From: DATBVX01 sp963724625
Lineage (GTDB): Bacteria > Pseudomonadota > Gammaproteobacteria > Steroidobacterales > Steroidobacteraceae
Direction of reading: 5' to 3'
NCBI GenBank assembly: GCA_963724625.1
Contig: CAVRVO010000002.1
Span: forward strand, 16,926 to 80,925
Length of the DNA stretch: 64,000 nt
A program made the translations under genes and the position numbers. The notes under the pieces were generated by a model. The model saw only the letters and a program-made list of their open reading frames with translations, made no database searches and was not told where the DNA came from. Each line of letters starts with the position of its first letter. The stretch's first letter is position 1. This document shows positions 45,143 to 53,732 of the stretch, in pieces.

Positions 45143-46186
45143 TCAATGCGGCCGGCTGCGTACGCGGGTCGCCGCTCGGGAGTGAGCTCGGCGACTCGCG
45201 GTCCGCTGCGCCGAGGCGGTTTTTCCGAACTGCTGACGATGCCAGCGGGAAAAGCCGCTAAGAGAGGAGAACCCGAGGAGCGAAGACACTTCCGCGAGGT
45301 TGCGGTTCGGATCTTTGAGGAAGCCTTCGGCGAGCTCGCGCCGGACGCCGGCGACGATTTGCGAGAACGTTTCGCCTTCTTGCGCGAGGCGCCGGTGAAC
45401 GGTGCGCCGGTCGACGCCGAGGTGCTGCGCGACGACTTCGATCGTGCACGCTCCAGTGCTGAGAAGGCTGACTACGAGCTGTCGCACCTGCGCCGTCATC
45501 TCGTCGGAACTCGGCTTGGGATAGGCGTCCAGCATCTGGCGCGCCAGGCGCGCGAGCCCCGGATCGGCATCGGGATTCGCGACGTCGAGATCGCGGCTCG
45601 CACAGACGATGCCGTTGAAGGCATGACCGAACTCGACCCGGCAGCCGAACAGCCGGTCGTGTTCGGTGCGATCAGTGGGCGCATCGTGCGAGAAACAGAC
45701 GCGCAGGGGACGCCACTGCGGCCCCATGAACGTCTGCAGCACGCGAAACACGACACCCATCGCGAGCTCCGCCGACTGACGCAGCGGGCCGGGTACACCG
45801 AGGATCAGGTCCTCGCGTAACACGACGACGTCGGGACTCTCTTCGATCGTGAAGTAGAGCGCAGCGTTCAGCCGGTTCGCGTAGTTGGCGCACGCCTCGA
45901 GCGCGAGCCTCAAGGTCGGTTGTTCGCGCATCAACAGTCCGAGCGGGCCCATGTCGGAGAGCAGTCGCGCCTGGGCCATGCGCAGTCCGAATCCCTCGAC
46001 ACCACTTCGATCCGCGGCCGCTTCGAGCAGCCGTCGAACGGAGTCCACTGGGATACGCAGTTCCGGCTCGGTGAGGCAACGCTGCGGCAGGTCGAATTCG
46101 CGCAGCAGCGCGTTCGGGTCGAGTCCCGCGTTCCGGGCGACCTCGCCGAAGCTCGACAAACTGGCGCTGCGCGTCAGGCCACGCAT
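45143..46186 (-). CDS. AraC-family transcriptional regulator
   Basis: A 347-residue protein. The N-terminal ligand domain of the Arabinose_bd (PF12625) type opens with LSSFGEVARNAGLDPNALLR and contains GFGLRMAQARLLSDMGPLGL. The C-terminal AraC domain has two HTH motifs: IEVVAQHLGVDRRTVHRRLA and LAEVSSLLGFSSLSGFSRWH. It starts 121 bases from the divergent dioxygenase gene and is the obvious candidate regulator of that operon and of the downstream TonB receptor. Confidence 0.92.
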   Translation of the reverse strand: MRGLTRSASLSSFGEVARNAGLDPNALLREFDLPQRCLTEPELRIPVDSVRRLLEAAADRSGVEGFGLRMAQARLLSDMGPLGLLMREQPTLRLALEACANYANRLNAALYFTIEESPDVVVLREDLILGVPGPLRQSAELAMGVVFRVLQTFMGPQWRPLRVCFSHDAPTDRTEHDRLFGCRVEFGHAFNGIVCASRDLDVANPDADPGLARLARQMLDAYPKPSSDEMTAQVRQLVVSLLSTGACTIEVVAQHLGVDRRTVHRRLAQEGETFSQIVAGVRRELAEGFLKDPNRNLAEVSSLLGFSSLSGFSRWHRQQFGKTASAQRTASRRAHSRAATRVRSRPH

Positions 46187-46307
46187 GGCCTCTCGCTGGT
46201 GTCCCCAAAAGACAAACGTATGTCACCCAGCGTCAACACGCAAACCTGCTGTCCGCCCACAATGCGCCCGCTGGCAGGACCCGCTCAGCGCTTATAACCG
46301 TGCCGAT

Positions 46308-47162
46308 ATGAAACCCATCGCCAAACCACTCACTTGCGCAATCGGCGCCGAGGTTTCCAACGTGGATCTCGGCCTCGCGGCACGCACGCCGGAGCTGATG
46401 GTGCAAATCCGCGCGCTGCTGCTCAGACACCGCGTGCTCTTCTTCCGCGATCAGGACATCACGCGGGCCGAGCACGTCGCGTTCGCGCGCCATTTCGGCG
46501 AGCTCGAGGATCACCCGGTGGCCGGGAGCGATCCTGACTATCCGGGCCTGGTGCGCATCTATAAGTCACCCGACACCCAGAACGAGCGTTACGAGAACGC
46601 CTGGCACACGGACGCCACCTGGCGCGAGAAGCCGCCGTTCGGCTGCGTCCTGCGCTGTGTTGAATGTCCCGAGGTGGGCGGCGACACCATGTGGGCCAAC
46701 ATGGTCCTCGCCTACGAGAGACTGCCGGCGCACATCAAGGAACGGATCGCAGGCTTGCGCGCCCGCCACAGCATCGAGTCGACGTTTGGTGCCGCGATGC
46801 CGCTCGAAAAACGCCTGGCGCTGAAGGCGCAGTATCCCGATGCCGAGCATCCGGTGGTGCGCACGCATCCGGAGACCGGCGAGAAAGTGCTGTTCGTCAA
46901 CGCGTTCACCACGCACTTCACCAACTTTCACACCGCCGAGAACGTGCGTTACGGCCAGGACTTCGCGCCGGGTGCGGCCCAGCTCCTGCAGTACCTGCTG
47001 AGCCAGGCGCAGATCCCCGAGTACCAGGTGCGCTGGCGCTGGAAGAAGAACAGCGTCGCCATGTGGGACAACCGCAGCACGCAGCACTACGCAGTGATGG
47101 ACTACCCGCCCTGCCATCGCAAGATGGACCGCGCCGGCATCAAGGGCGACGCACCGTACTGA
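46308..47162 (+). CDS. TauD/TfdA-family Fe(II)/2-oxoglutarate dioxygenase
   Basis: A 284-residue enzyme from ATG 46308. The iron ligands are in AWHTDATW (H-x-D) and NRSTQHYAVMDY (distal H). The 2-oxoglutarate arginine follows in the C-terminal CHRKMDR stretch, and GGDTMWANMVLAYE is typical of the family. It couples decarboxylation of 2-oxoglutarate to hydroxylation of an acidic or quaternary-amine substrate. It is the first gene of a six-gene operon containing BKACE, which suggests hydroxylation and then cleavage of a short-chain acid such as a betaine derivative. The substrate is not proven. Confidence 0.9.
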   Translation: MKPIAKPLTCAIGAEVSNVDLGLAARTPELMVQIRALLLRHRVLFFRDQDITRAEHVAFARHFGELEDHPVAGSDPDYPGLVRIYKSPDTQNERYENAWHTDATWREKPPFGCVLRCVECPEVGGDTMWANMVLAYERLPAHIKERIAGLRARHSIESTFGAAMPLEKRLALKAQYPDAEHPVVRTHPETGEKVLFVNAFTTHFTNFHTAENVRYGQDFAPGAAQLLQYLLSQAQIPEYQVRWRWKKNSVAMWDNRSTQHYAVMDYPPCHRKMDRAGIKGDAPY

Positions 47163-47208
47163 GCTTCGCACTCGCGCAACCCGATTCATTTCCTCAACAG
47201 GACCTCCC

Positions 47209-48267
47209 ATGCATTTCATCGACGGCTCGCTCTTCCCGGAAAACCAGGAAAAACTCGTGATCACCGTGGCCCCGTACGGGCCCGAGTGGATGCCAGCGGA
47301 CTTCCCCGAGGACATCCCGGTCACGCTGGACGAGCACGTGCAGAAGGCCGTGGACTGCTACAACGCCGGAGCGACCGTGCTGCACGTGCATGTGCGCGAG
47401 CTCGACGGGCATGGTTCCAAGCGCCTGTCAATGTTCAACGAGCTCCTCGAGCGGCTGCGCGATGCGGTGCCCGACATGATCCTGCAGGTCGGCGGCTCGA
47501 TCTCCTTCTCACCGGAAGGCGAGGGTGAGATCGCCAAGTGGCTGAGCGATGACACGCGCCACATGCTCGCCGAGCTCAGGCCCGCGCCCGACCAGGTGAC
47601 GATTGCCATCAACACCAACCAGATGAACGTGGTCGAGCAGATGTGCGAGGCCGACCTCACCGGCACCTCGCTCGCGGAGCCCGCGATGTACCGTGCCTAC
47701 CGCGAGATGACCATTCCCGCGGGTCCCGAGTGGGTGGAAGAGCACATCCGGCGCCTCTCCGCCAACCGCATCCAGACGCACTTCCAGCTCGCCAACATCA
47801 CGCAGATCGAAACCGTGGAGCGCATGATGCGCAACGGCACCTGCAACGTGCCGCTGATCCTCACGTGGGTCGCGATCGGCGGCGGGTTCGATCAGCCCAA
47901 CATCTACAACCTGGCGAATTTCGTGCGTGCCGTGCCCGACGGCGCCGTGCTCACGTTGGAAACGTCGATGTTGAACGTGCTGCCGATCAACATGATGGCG
48001 ATCGCTATGGGTCTGCACGTGCGCTGCGGCATCGAGGACAACCTCTGGACGCAGGATCGCAAGGCGAAGATGAGCTCGGTGAAGCAGGTCGAGCAGCTGG
48101 TGCGCATTTCGCGTGAGTTCGGCCGCGACATCGCGAACGGCAAGGAAGCCCGCGAGATCTACCGGATCGGCGAGTTCTACCGCAACGCCGACGAGACTTT
48201 GGCGAAGAACGGCTTCGCTCCGAATCGCACGCGCGGTCAGCGCGGTCCGCTGCGGCGCATCGCCTGA
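47209..48267 (+). CDS. Beta-keto acid cleavage enzyme (BKACE, DUF849)
   Basis: A 352-residue TIM-barrel protein. Key features are KLVITVAPYGPEWMP at the N-terminus, GATVLHVHVRELDGHGSKR with the Zn-binding HxH, DQVTIAINTNQMNVVEQM, and the late VRCGIEDNLWTQDRKAKMSS. BKACE enzymes use acetyl-CoA to convert a beta-keto acid into acetoacetate and a new acyl-CoA (known substrates include 3-keto-5-aminohexanoate and dehydrocarnitine). It shares one base with the following hydrolase gene (TGATG). An acyl-CoA ligase three genes on fits a CoA-linked pathway. Confidence 0.92.
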   Translation: MHFIDGSLFPENQEKLVITVAPYGPEWMPADFPEDIPVTLDEHVQKAVDCYNAGATVLHVHVRELDGHGSKRLSMFNELLERLRDAVPDMILQVGGSISFSPEGEGEIAKWLSDDTRHMLAELRPAPDQVTIAINTNQMNVVEQMCEADLTGTSLAEPAMYRAYREMTIPAGPEWVEEHIRRLSANRIQTHFQLANITQIETVERMMRNGTCNVPLILTWVAIGGGFDQPNIYNLANFVRAVPDGAVLTLETSMLNVLPINMMAIAMGLHVRCGIEDNLWTQDRKAKMSSVKQVEQLVRISREFGRDIANGKEAREIYRIGEFYRNADETLAKNGFAPNRTRGQRGPLRRIA

Positions 48268-48917
48268 TGACGGCGCCAACGGTCCTCATCGTTCCCGGCC
48301 TGCGTGAGCATGTCGAGGAGCACTGGCAAACGCTGCTCGCTTCGCGTCTGCCGCGCGTGCGGACCGTCGCGCCGATGGGCCGCCAGCAGCTCGACTGCGC
48401 AGCGCGCGTTCGCGCGATCGAGGAGGAGGCCGGCGCGATCGATGGGCCGATTATTATCGTTGCGCACAGTGGTGGGGTGATCACGGTCGTGCACTGGGCA
48501 CTGCAGACGCGTTGCCGCGGAATTATCGGCGCGCTGCTGGCGGCGCCACCCGACTTCGAGCGGCCGATGCCCGCAGGCTATCCGACTATCGCAGAGCTGT
48601 CCGAAGGCGGCTGGTTGCCCGTGCCGCGCATGCCTCTCGCGTTTCCGAGCATCGTCGCGGCGAGCCGCAACGACCCTCTGGCGCACTTTGACCGCGTAGC
48701 GACACTCGCGGATTGCTGGCGCAGCCGACTGGTCGATCTCGGCGAGGTCGGACATCTCAATCCAGCTTCCGGGTTCGGCGAGTGGCCGTTCGCCAGGTTC
48801 TTCATTGATGAGCTCGCGGCTGGCGCCGCCGCGGGTTCGGGATCCTTAGCGCGCCTTAAGAGAGCACGATGCCAAAAGCCATACGTTTCCATGAAACCGG
48901 TCGCCCGGAAGTCCTGA
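48267..48917 (+). CDS. RBBP9/YdeN-type alpha/beta hydrolase
   Basis: A 216-residue serine hydrolase. The nucleophile motif is VAHSGGVI (serine after A-H), the acid is in AASRNDPLAHFD, and the histidine is in EVGHLNPASGFGEWP, all standard for the RBBP9/YdeN family. It begins by sharing a base with the BKACE stop. Its last 49 bases overlap the next gene in another frame, and the C-terminal tail (SLARLKRARCQKPYV) is probably an artefact of that overlap or a dispensable extension. It may hydrolyse an ester or thioester intermediate. Confidence 0.85.
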   Translation: MTAPTVLIVPGLREHVEEHWQTLLASRLPRVRTVAPMGRQQLDCAARVRAIEEEAGAIDGPIIIVAHSGGVITVVHWALQTRCRGIIGALLAAPPDFERPMPAGYPTIAELSEGGWLPVPRMPLAFPSIVAASRNDPLAHFDRVATLADCWRSRLVDLGEVGHLNPASGFGEWPFARFFIDELAAGAAAGSGSLARLKRARCQKPYVSMKPVARKS

Positions 48918-49840
48918 AGCTCGAGTCCGTCGAGGTCGCTGCTCCGCGCGCCGGCGAGGCGCGCGTACGCCACACGTACATCGCGGTCAATTTCATCGAC
49001 ATCTATTTCCGCACCGGCCGCTATCCGCTGCCGCTCCCGAACGGCCTCGGCTCCGATGCCGTGGGCGTGGTCGAGGCCATCGGCCCCGACGTCGCCGACA
49101 TCAAGGTGGGCGATCGCGTCGGTTACCTCCTCGGTCCGCAGGGCGCCTATTCCGATGTGCGCGTCATGCCGGCCAATGTGTTGATCAAACTGCCCGACCG
49201 CGTCTCCGACCGCACGGCGTCGACGCTGATGATGAAAGGCATGACGGTGCAGTATTTGTTCCGGCAGGTGTATCCGCTCGAGGGTGGAGAGACCATTCTG
49301 TACCACGCGGCCGCGGGCGGCGTCGGTCTCATCGCCTGCCAATGGGCACGCGCGCTCGGCGTCACCATGATCGGCACGGTGAGCTCGGACGAGAAGGCGG
49401 AGATTGCGCGCGATCATGGTTGCACTCACACCATCGTCACGTCGCGCGAGAACATCGCACAGCGCGTGCGCGCACTCACTGATGGCAAGGGTGTGCCCGT
49501 GGTCTATGACTCCGTGGGCAAGGACACGGTCCAGGCCTCGATCGACAGCTTGCAGGTGCGTGGCACTCTGGTGAGCAATGGCACGACCTCCGGCCCGGTC
49601 GTCATCGACACGATGACGCTCGCAGCCAAGGGCTCGCTCTGGGTCACGCGGCCCGCCATGGTGCATTACGCAACGCCGCGCTCGCACATGCTCGACATGG
49701 CGGATGAGTTGTTCGCCATGGTGCTCGCTGGCAAGATCAGCGGCGAACCAAAGCAGGTACTTGCGCTGGCCGAGGCTTCCGAGGCACATCGCGCACTGGA
49801 ATCGCGCAGGACGACCGGCGCTACCGTGTTGGTGCCATAG
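48869..49840 (+). CDS. NADPH:quinone reductase-like MDR oxidoreductase
   Basis: A 323-residue zinc-free medium-chain dehydrogenase/reductase. The N-terminus is KAIRFHETGRPEVLKLE, the cofactor loop is YHAAAGGVGLIACQWARALG (AAxGGVG), and GYLLGPQGAYSDVRVMPA is typical of quinone oxidoreductases. It likely reduces an enone or quinone with NADPH. The start at 48869 lies inside the preceding gene (49-base overlap), which is long for translational coupling but leaves both proteins with full-length domains. Confidence 0.9.
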   Translation: MPKAIRFHETGRPEVLKLESVEVAAPRAGEARVRHTYIAVNFIDIYFRTGRYPLPLPNGLGSDAVGVVEAIGPDVADIKVGDRVGYLLGPQGAYSDVRVMPANVLIKLPDRVSDRTASTLMMKGMTVQYLFRQVYPLEGGETILYHAAAGGVGLIACQWARALGVTMIGTVSSDEKAEIARDHGCTHTIVTSRENIAQRVRALTDGKGVPVVYDSVGKDTVQASIDSLQVRGTLVSNGTTSGPVVIDTMTLAAKGSLWVTRPAMVHYATPRSHMLDMADELFAMVLAGKISGEPKQVLALAEASEAHRALESRRTTGATVLVP

Positions 49841-49842
49841 CC

Positions 49843-51186
49843 ATGGCGCGCAATTTAGATGCTTCCATGAACGTGATGCACTCAGCAGACTCGGCGAGCT
49901 CGGACAACGGCTACCGTTTCGGGCGAGGTCACGCCTGGTTCGCATTTGCGATGACGATCGCGCTGATGATGGTCGATTACCTCGACCGGCAGGTGATCGT
50001 GTCGCTGTTCCCGCACATCAAGGCCGCGTGGGGCCTGTCCGACAAGCAACTGGGCGCGCTGGTCTCGATCGTGTCGGTGACCGTCGCGTTCGGCGCTCTG
50101 CCAGTCGCGCTGCTCGCCGATCGCTGGAGCCGGGTGCGCAGCATCGCCGCCATGGCAACCGTGTGGAGCCTGGCGACGATTTCGTGCCTCTTCACGCGCA
50201 ACTACGGCCAGCTGATCGCGGCGCGCGCGATGGTTGGGGTGGGCGAGGCCGGGTACGGATCGGTCGGCGCGGCGCTCATCGCCAGTGTCTTTCCGGCCCG
50301 GCTGCGCGCGGGCCTTCTTGCGGCGTTCTTCGCAGCGGCTTCTGTCGGCTCGGTGCTCGGCGTGATGTTGGGCGGCCTCATCGCCGCGCGCTGGGGTTGG
50401 CAGGCCGCATTCGGTGTGGTCGGACTGCCGGGACTGCTGCTGGCACTCCTTTATCTTAAGGTTCGTGATTACCACACCGTCGCGCTGACGGCGGGGCAAG
50501 CAACTAAACCGGGCGGTGCGGCTGCGTTTGCGGTGAAGTCACTGTTCCGGTCGCGCACCATGCTCTGGGTGTGTCTGGGTGGCGCCTCGCAACTCATCGT
50601 AGTGTCGGCCATCTGGGCGTGGCTGCCGAGCTTTCTCAATCGTTTTCACGGCATGGCGCCGGACGTCGCTGGAGTGCGTGCCGCGCTGGTGGTGCTCATC
50701 GGCGCAGCAGGCGGCCTGGTGTGGGGAATGCTCGTCGATCGCGTCGGCGCGCGACACCCAGGACGCAGACTTCACGTGTTGGCAGGACTGTGCCTGCTCA
50801 CTGCGCTGGTGCTGAGCGTGACATTCGCGGCCACGCATGGCGCATTGGGTGGTGGCGCGCAGTTCATGCTCATCGCTTTGGGTGGCTTCCTGATGACCTG
50901 CACGGTCGGCCCGGTTTCCGCCATCGTGATCGACGTCACGCATGCAGGATTGCGCGCGACTGGCGCGGCGGTGCTGTCTCTGTTCCAGAACCTGTTCGGG
51001 CTCGCGGCCGGACCGGTGATCGCGGGCGCCTTGTCCGATGCGTTCGGGCTCGATCGCGCGCTCGCCGTGATCCCGGCATTCGCCGTGCTCGCCGCCGTGC
51101 TCTTCATCGTCGCATCACGCAACTACCAGGCAGACCTTCGGCGTGCCGACAGCGTCGCGGAAGTGGAGGGTGCGTGCTTGGCCTGA
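49843..51186 (+). CDS. Major facilitator superfamily transporter
   Basis: A 447-residue, 12-TM protein starting 2 bases after the preceding stop. The opening helix AMTIALMMVDYLDRQVIVSL, loop LLADRWSRVRSIAAMATVWS, RAMVGVGEAGYGSVGAALIA and the central LVWGMLVDRVGARHPGR give the MFS signatures, close to the spinster/aromatic-acid types. It is probably the inner-membrane importer for the substrate of this operon. Its stop overlaps the start of the acyl-CoA ligase by one base. Confidence 0.9.
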   Translation: MARNLDASMNVMHSADSASSDNGYRFGRGHAWFAFAMTIALMMVDYLDRQVIVSLFPHIKAAWGLSDKQLGALVSIVSVTVAFGALPVALLADRWSRVRSIAAMATVWSLATISCLFTRNYGQLIAARAMVGVGEAGYGSVGAALIASVFPARLRAGLLAAFFAAASVGSVLGVMLGGLIAARWGWQAAFGVVGLPGLLLALLYLKVRDYHTVALTAGQATKPGGAAAFAVKSLFRSRTMLWVCLGGASQLIVVSAIWAWLPSFLNRFHGMAPDVAGVRAALVVLIGAAGGLVWGMLVDRVGARHPGRRLHVLAGLCLLTALVLSVTFAATHGALGGGAQFMLIALGGFLMTCTVGPVSAIVIDVTHAGLRATGAAVLSLFQNLFGLAAGPVIAGALSDAFGLDRALAVIPAFAVLAAVLFIVASRNYQADLRRADSVAEVEGACLA

Positions 51187-52799
51187 TGATGCACCGACCG
51201 CTCCTGATCTCCTCGCTCCTGCGGCACGCAGAGCGGGGTCACGCGGGTCAGGAAGTGGTGTCGCGACGCGTCGAAGGGGATGTTCACCGTTACACGATTC
51301 GCGAGTTCGCGGCCCGCACGCGCCGCTTGGCCAATGCGCTCGCTCAGCACGGCATCCGGCAGGGTGAGCGCGTCGCCACGCTCGCCTGGAATGGCTATCG
51401 GCACCTCGAGCTCTACTACGCAGTCTCAGGCTCTGGCGCGGTGCTGCATACGCTCAATCCGCGCTTGCATCCCGATCAGGTGACCTGGATCGCGGACCAC
51501 GCCGAGGACCAGATCCTGTTCTTCGATTTGAGCTTCCTGCCACTGGTCGAGGCCATCGCGCCTCGCGTCAGGACCCTCAAGACTTTCGTCGCGCTCACCG
51601 ATCGCGCACACATGCCTGCCGCGACTACGCTGCCCGAGCTCCTCTGCTACGAGGAGTTGCTCGAAGGGCAGGGCGAGGACTTCGAATGGCCCGAGTTCGA
51701 CGAGAACACCGCTGCATCGCTGTGCTACACCTCGGGCACGACCGGTCATCCGAAAGGTGCGCTCTACAGCCATCGATCCACGATCCTGCACGCGCATGCC
51801 GCGGCTCTGCCCGATGCGTTCAACTGCTCGGCGTGCGATGTGATCCTGCCGGTCGTGCCGATGTTTCACGTGAACGCGTGGGGCCTGCCGTACGTCGCCC
51901 TCATGGTAGGCGCGAAGCTCGTTTTTCCAGGACCATGGCTCGACGGCAAATCGTTGCACGATCTGTTCGAGAGCGAACGGGTAACGTTCTCGGCCGGCGT
52001 GCCGACCGTCTGGCAGGGCCTGCTCACACACCTCGCGAGCAACCGTTTGAGCTTCAGCACCATGCGCCGCACCGTCATCGGGGGCGCCGCGTGTCCACCC
52101 GCGATGCTGCGTGCGTTTCAGGAAGACTATGACGTGCACGTGCTGCACGGATGGGGCATGACGGAGATGAGCCCGTTGGGCACCGTCGGCGCGCTCAAGT
52201 CCTGCCATCAGGCCATGAGCGCCGAAGAACGCAGAGCGGTCCAGGCCAAGCAGGGGCGCGCCCTGTTCGGCGTCGAGCTCAAGACGGTCGGCGAAGATGG
52301 GCGCGAGCTGCCGCGCGACGGCCGCACGTCGGGTGAGCTGATGGTGCGCGGGCCCTGGATCGTATCCCGCTACTTCCGGAGCGAGGACACGCCGATCGTC
52401 GAAGGGTGGTTCCCGACGGGTGATGTCGCGACGATCGACGACGAGGGTTACGTGCAGATCACGGACCGCAGCAAGGACTTGATCAAGTCCGGCGGCGAGT
52501 GGATCAGCTCGATCGCGCTCGAGAATATCGCCATGGCGCATCCGTCGGTCGCGATGGCGGCGTGCATTGCCATCAAGCATCCCAAGTGGGATGAGCGACC
52601 GCTGCTGGTCGTGGTACGCAAGCCGCAAGCGAGCGTGACGCGCGAGGAACTGCTCGGCTTCTACGCGGGCAAGATTCCCAAATGGTGGACGCCGGATGAC
52701 GTCGTGTTCGTGGACTCCATTCCACTCGGCGCTACCGGCAAGATGCTGAAGAACAAGCTGCGCGAGCAACTCGCCCAGCACCGCATGCCGGGCGGCTGA
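51186..52799 (+). CDS. AMP-dependent acyl-CoA synthetase/ligase
   Basis: A 537-residue adenylate-forming enzyme from ATG 51186. The P-loop-like motif is LCYTSGTTGHPKGALYSHRS. HGWGMTEMSPLGTVGALKS is the A5 motif, TGDVATIDDEGYVQITDRSK is A7-A8 with the hinge, and PLGATGKMLKNKLRE contains the A10 lysine. This is the layout of medium/long-chain fatty acid CoA ligases. It is the last gene of the operon. It would activate a carboxylic acid as its CoA thioester to feed beta-oxidation or the BKACE step. Its final 39 bases recur at 55776-55814. Confidence 0.92.
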   Translation: MMHRPLLISSLLRHAERGHAGQEVVSRRVEGDVHRYTIREFAARTRRLANALAQHGIRQGERVATLAWNGYRHLELYYAVSGSGAVLHTLNPRLHPDQVTWIADHAEDQILFFDLSFLPLVEAIAPRVRTLKTFVALTDRAHMPAATTLPELLCYEELLEGQGEDFEWPEFDENTAASLCYTSGTTGHPKGALYSHRSTILHAHAAALPDAFNCSACDVILPVVPMFHVNAWGLPYVALMVGAKLVFPGPWLDGKSLHDLFESERVTFSAGVPTVWQGLLTHLASNRLSFSTMRRTVIGGAACPPAMLRAFQEDYDVHVLHGWGMTEMSPLGTVGALKSCHQAMSAEERRAVQAKQGRALFGVELKTVGEDGRELPRDGRTSGELMVRGPWIVSRYFRSEDTPIVEGWFPTGDVATIDDEGYVQITDRSKDLIKSGGEWISSIALENIAMAHPSVAMAACIAIKHPKWDERPLLVVVRKPQASVTREELLGFYAGKIPKWWTPDDVVFVDSIPLGATGKMLKNKLREQLAQHRMPGG

Positions 52800-52821
52800 C
52801 GCCGCCCGGCGGTAGGTGGCG

Positions 52822-53544
52822 TTAGCGCGCGATCAAATTGGCGATCCCGTCCTTGTCCGCGCGGCCCATCTGCCAGCTTTCTCCCAGCACACGCCAGTTC
52901 ATCCGCGGGAAATATTCGTAGCGTTGGCCGAGCTCGCCCAGCATTAGCGTCATGCGCTCCACCGTGCGCGCATTCTTCAGCGCACCGGCGTCGATGTATC
53001 GGAAAGGCGTTCCCTTGACGAGGTCGAAGAACGATTGCTTCTCCGCGTCATGGTCACTGACCACGAACACATCGCTGAGGCTCCCCTCGAAGTACGGCGC
53101 GTCGAACACTTCCCACCACACATTTTTGAACGCCCCAACGATTCGAGCTCGCGGGAATCGCTCCTGAAGTGCCTCCGCGCCGCTCGTATGCCACGGCAGG
53201 ATGAAATCAGTGTAAGTGTCGTTGAACGGATTGGTGATATCGATGACGAGCTTGTCGTTGAGGTCGTTGCGGAAGTTTTCGAGCAGGTCGAAAAGGCCGT
53301 CACGGATGAAGGCTGCGGGGAGGATCGCCGGCGCTGCGACCGCCCGCTCGTAGGATCCGGCGATGATACCGGAGATGTTCAAGCCGCTCACGATCCGCTG
53401 CGCGCGCGCGGGCTCCCGCGAACCGAGAACGACGGTGCCGCCGGCTCGGGCAAACATGGCGGCGAGTCTCACGCCCATGCGGCCAGTGCCGAGGATGCCA
53501 ATGGCGGGGTTCGGCTCGCGGCCGCTGGAACTTGTGGTGGTCAT
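52822..53544 (-). CDS. NADPH-dependent F420 reductase-like protein
   Basis: A 240-residue protein from ATG 53544 (an ATG 22 codons upstream gives a poorly structured leader). The Rossmann motif is AIGILGTGRMGVRLAAMFAR, then VVLGSREPARAQRI, KLVIDITNPFNDTYTDFILP and IVGAFKNVWWEVFDAPYFEG. It matches the NADP oxidoreductase coenzyme F420-dependent fold (PF03807), but the organism type makes true F420 use doubtful; NADP is more likely. It stands alone, convergent with the acyl-CoA ligase. Confidence 0.85.
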   Translation of the reverse strand: MTTTSSSGREPNPAIGILGTGRMGVRLAAMFARAGGTVVLGSREPARAQRIVSGLNISGIIAGSYERAVAAPAILPAAFIRDGLFDLLENFRNDLNDKLVIDITNPFNDTYTDFILPWHTSGAEALQERFPRARIVGAFKNVWWEVFDAPYFEGSLSDVFVVSDHDAEKQSFFDLVKGTPFRYIDAGALKNARTVERMTLMLGELGQRYEYFPRMNWRVLGESWQMGRADKDGIANLIAR

Positions 53545-53732
53545 GAGAGATTGCTCACTTTGTCTGAATGTTGAAGGTTGACATGCGTCCGGCACACAGG
53601 TGCCGTCCATGCGCGCATTAGATGGACGTGCGCGATCGGCGCCAAGCGCGTTTTTCTGAGCCTGGAGATAAGAAAAACTTTGCCGAAGCCGCCGGCCTGA
53701 TTACCGATCAGCGCGGGTCCGCACGAGACGGA

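Noticed and set aside
47509..49945. Long minus-strand frames opposite BKACE, hydrolase and quinone reductase
   Set aside because: They are histidine/arginine-rich shadows without start signals; the plus-strand genes are well supported.
51426..52781. 451-codon open frame on the minus strand
   Set aside because: It is antisense to the acyl-CoA ligase, which carries all adenylation motifs.
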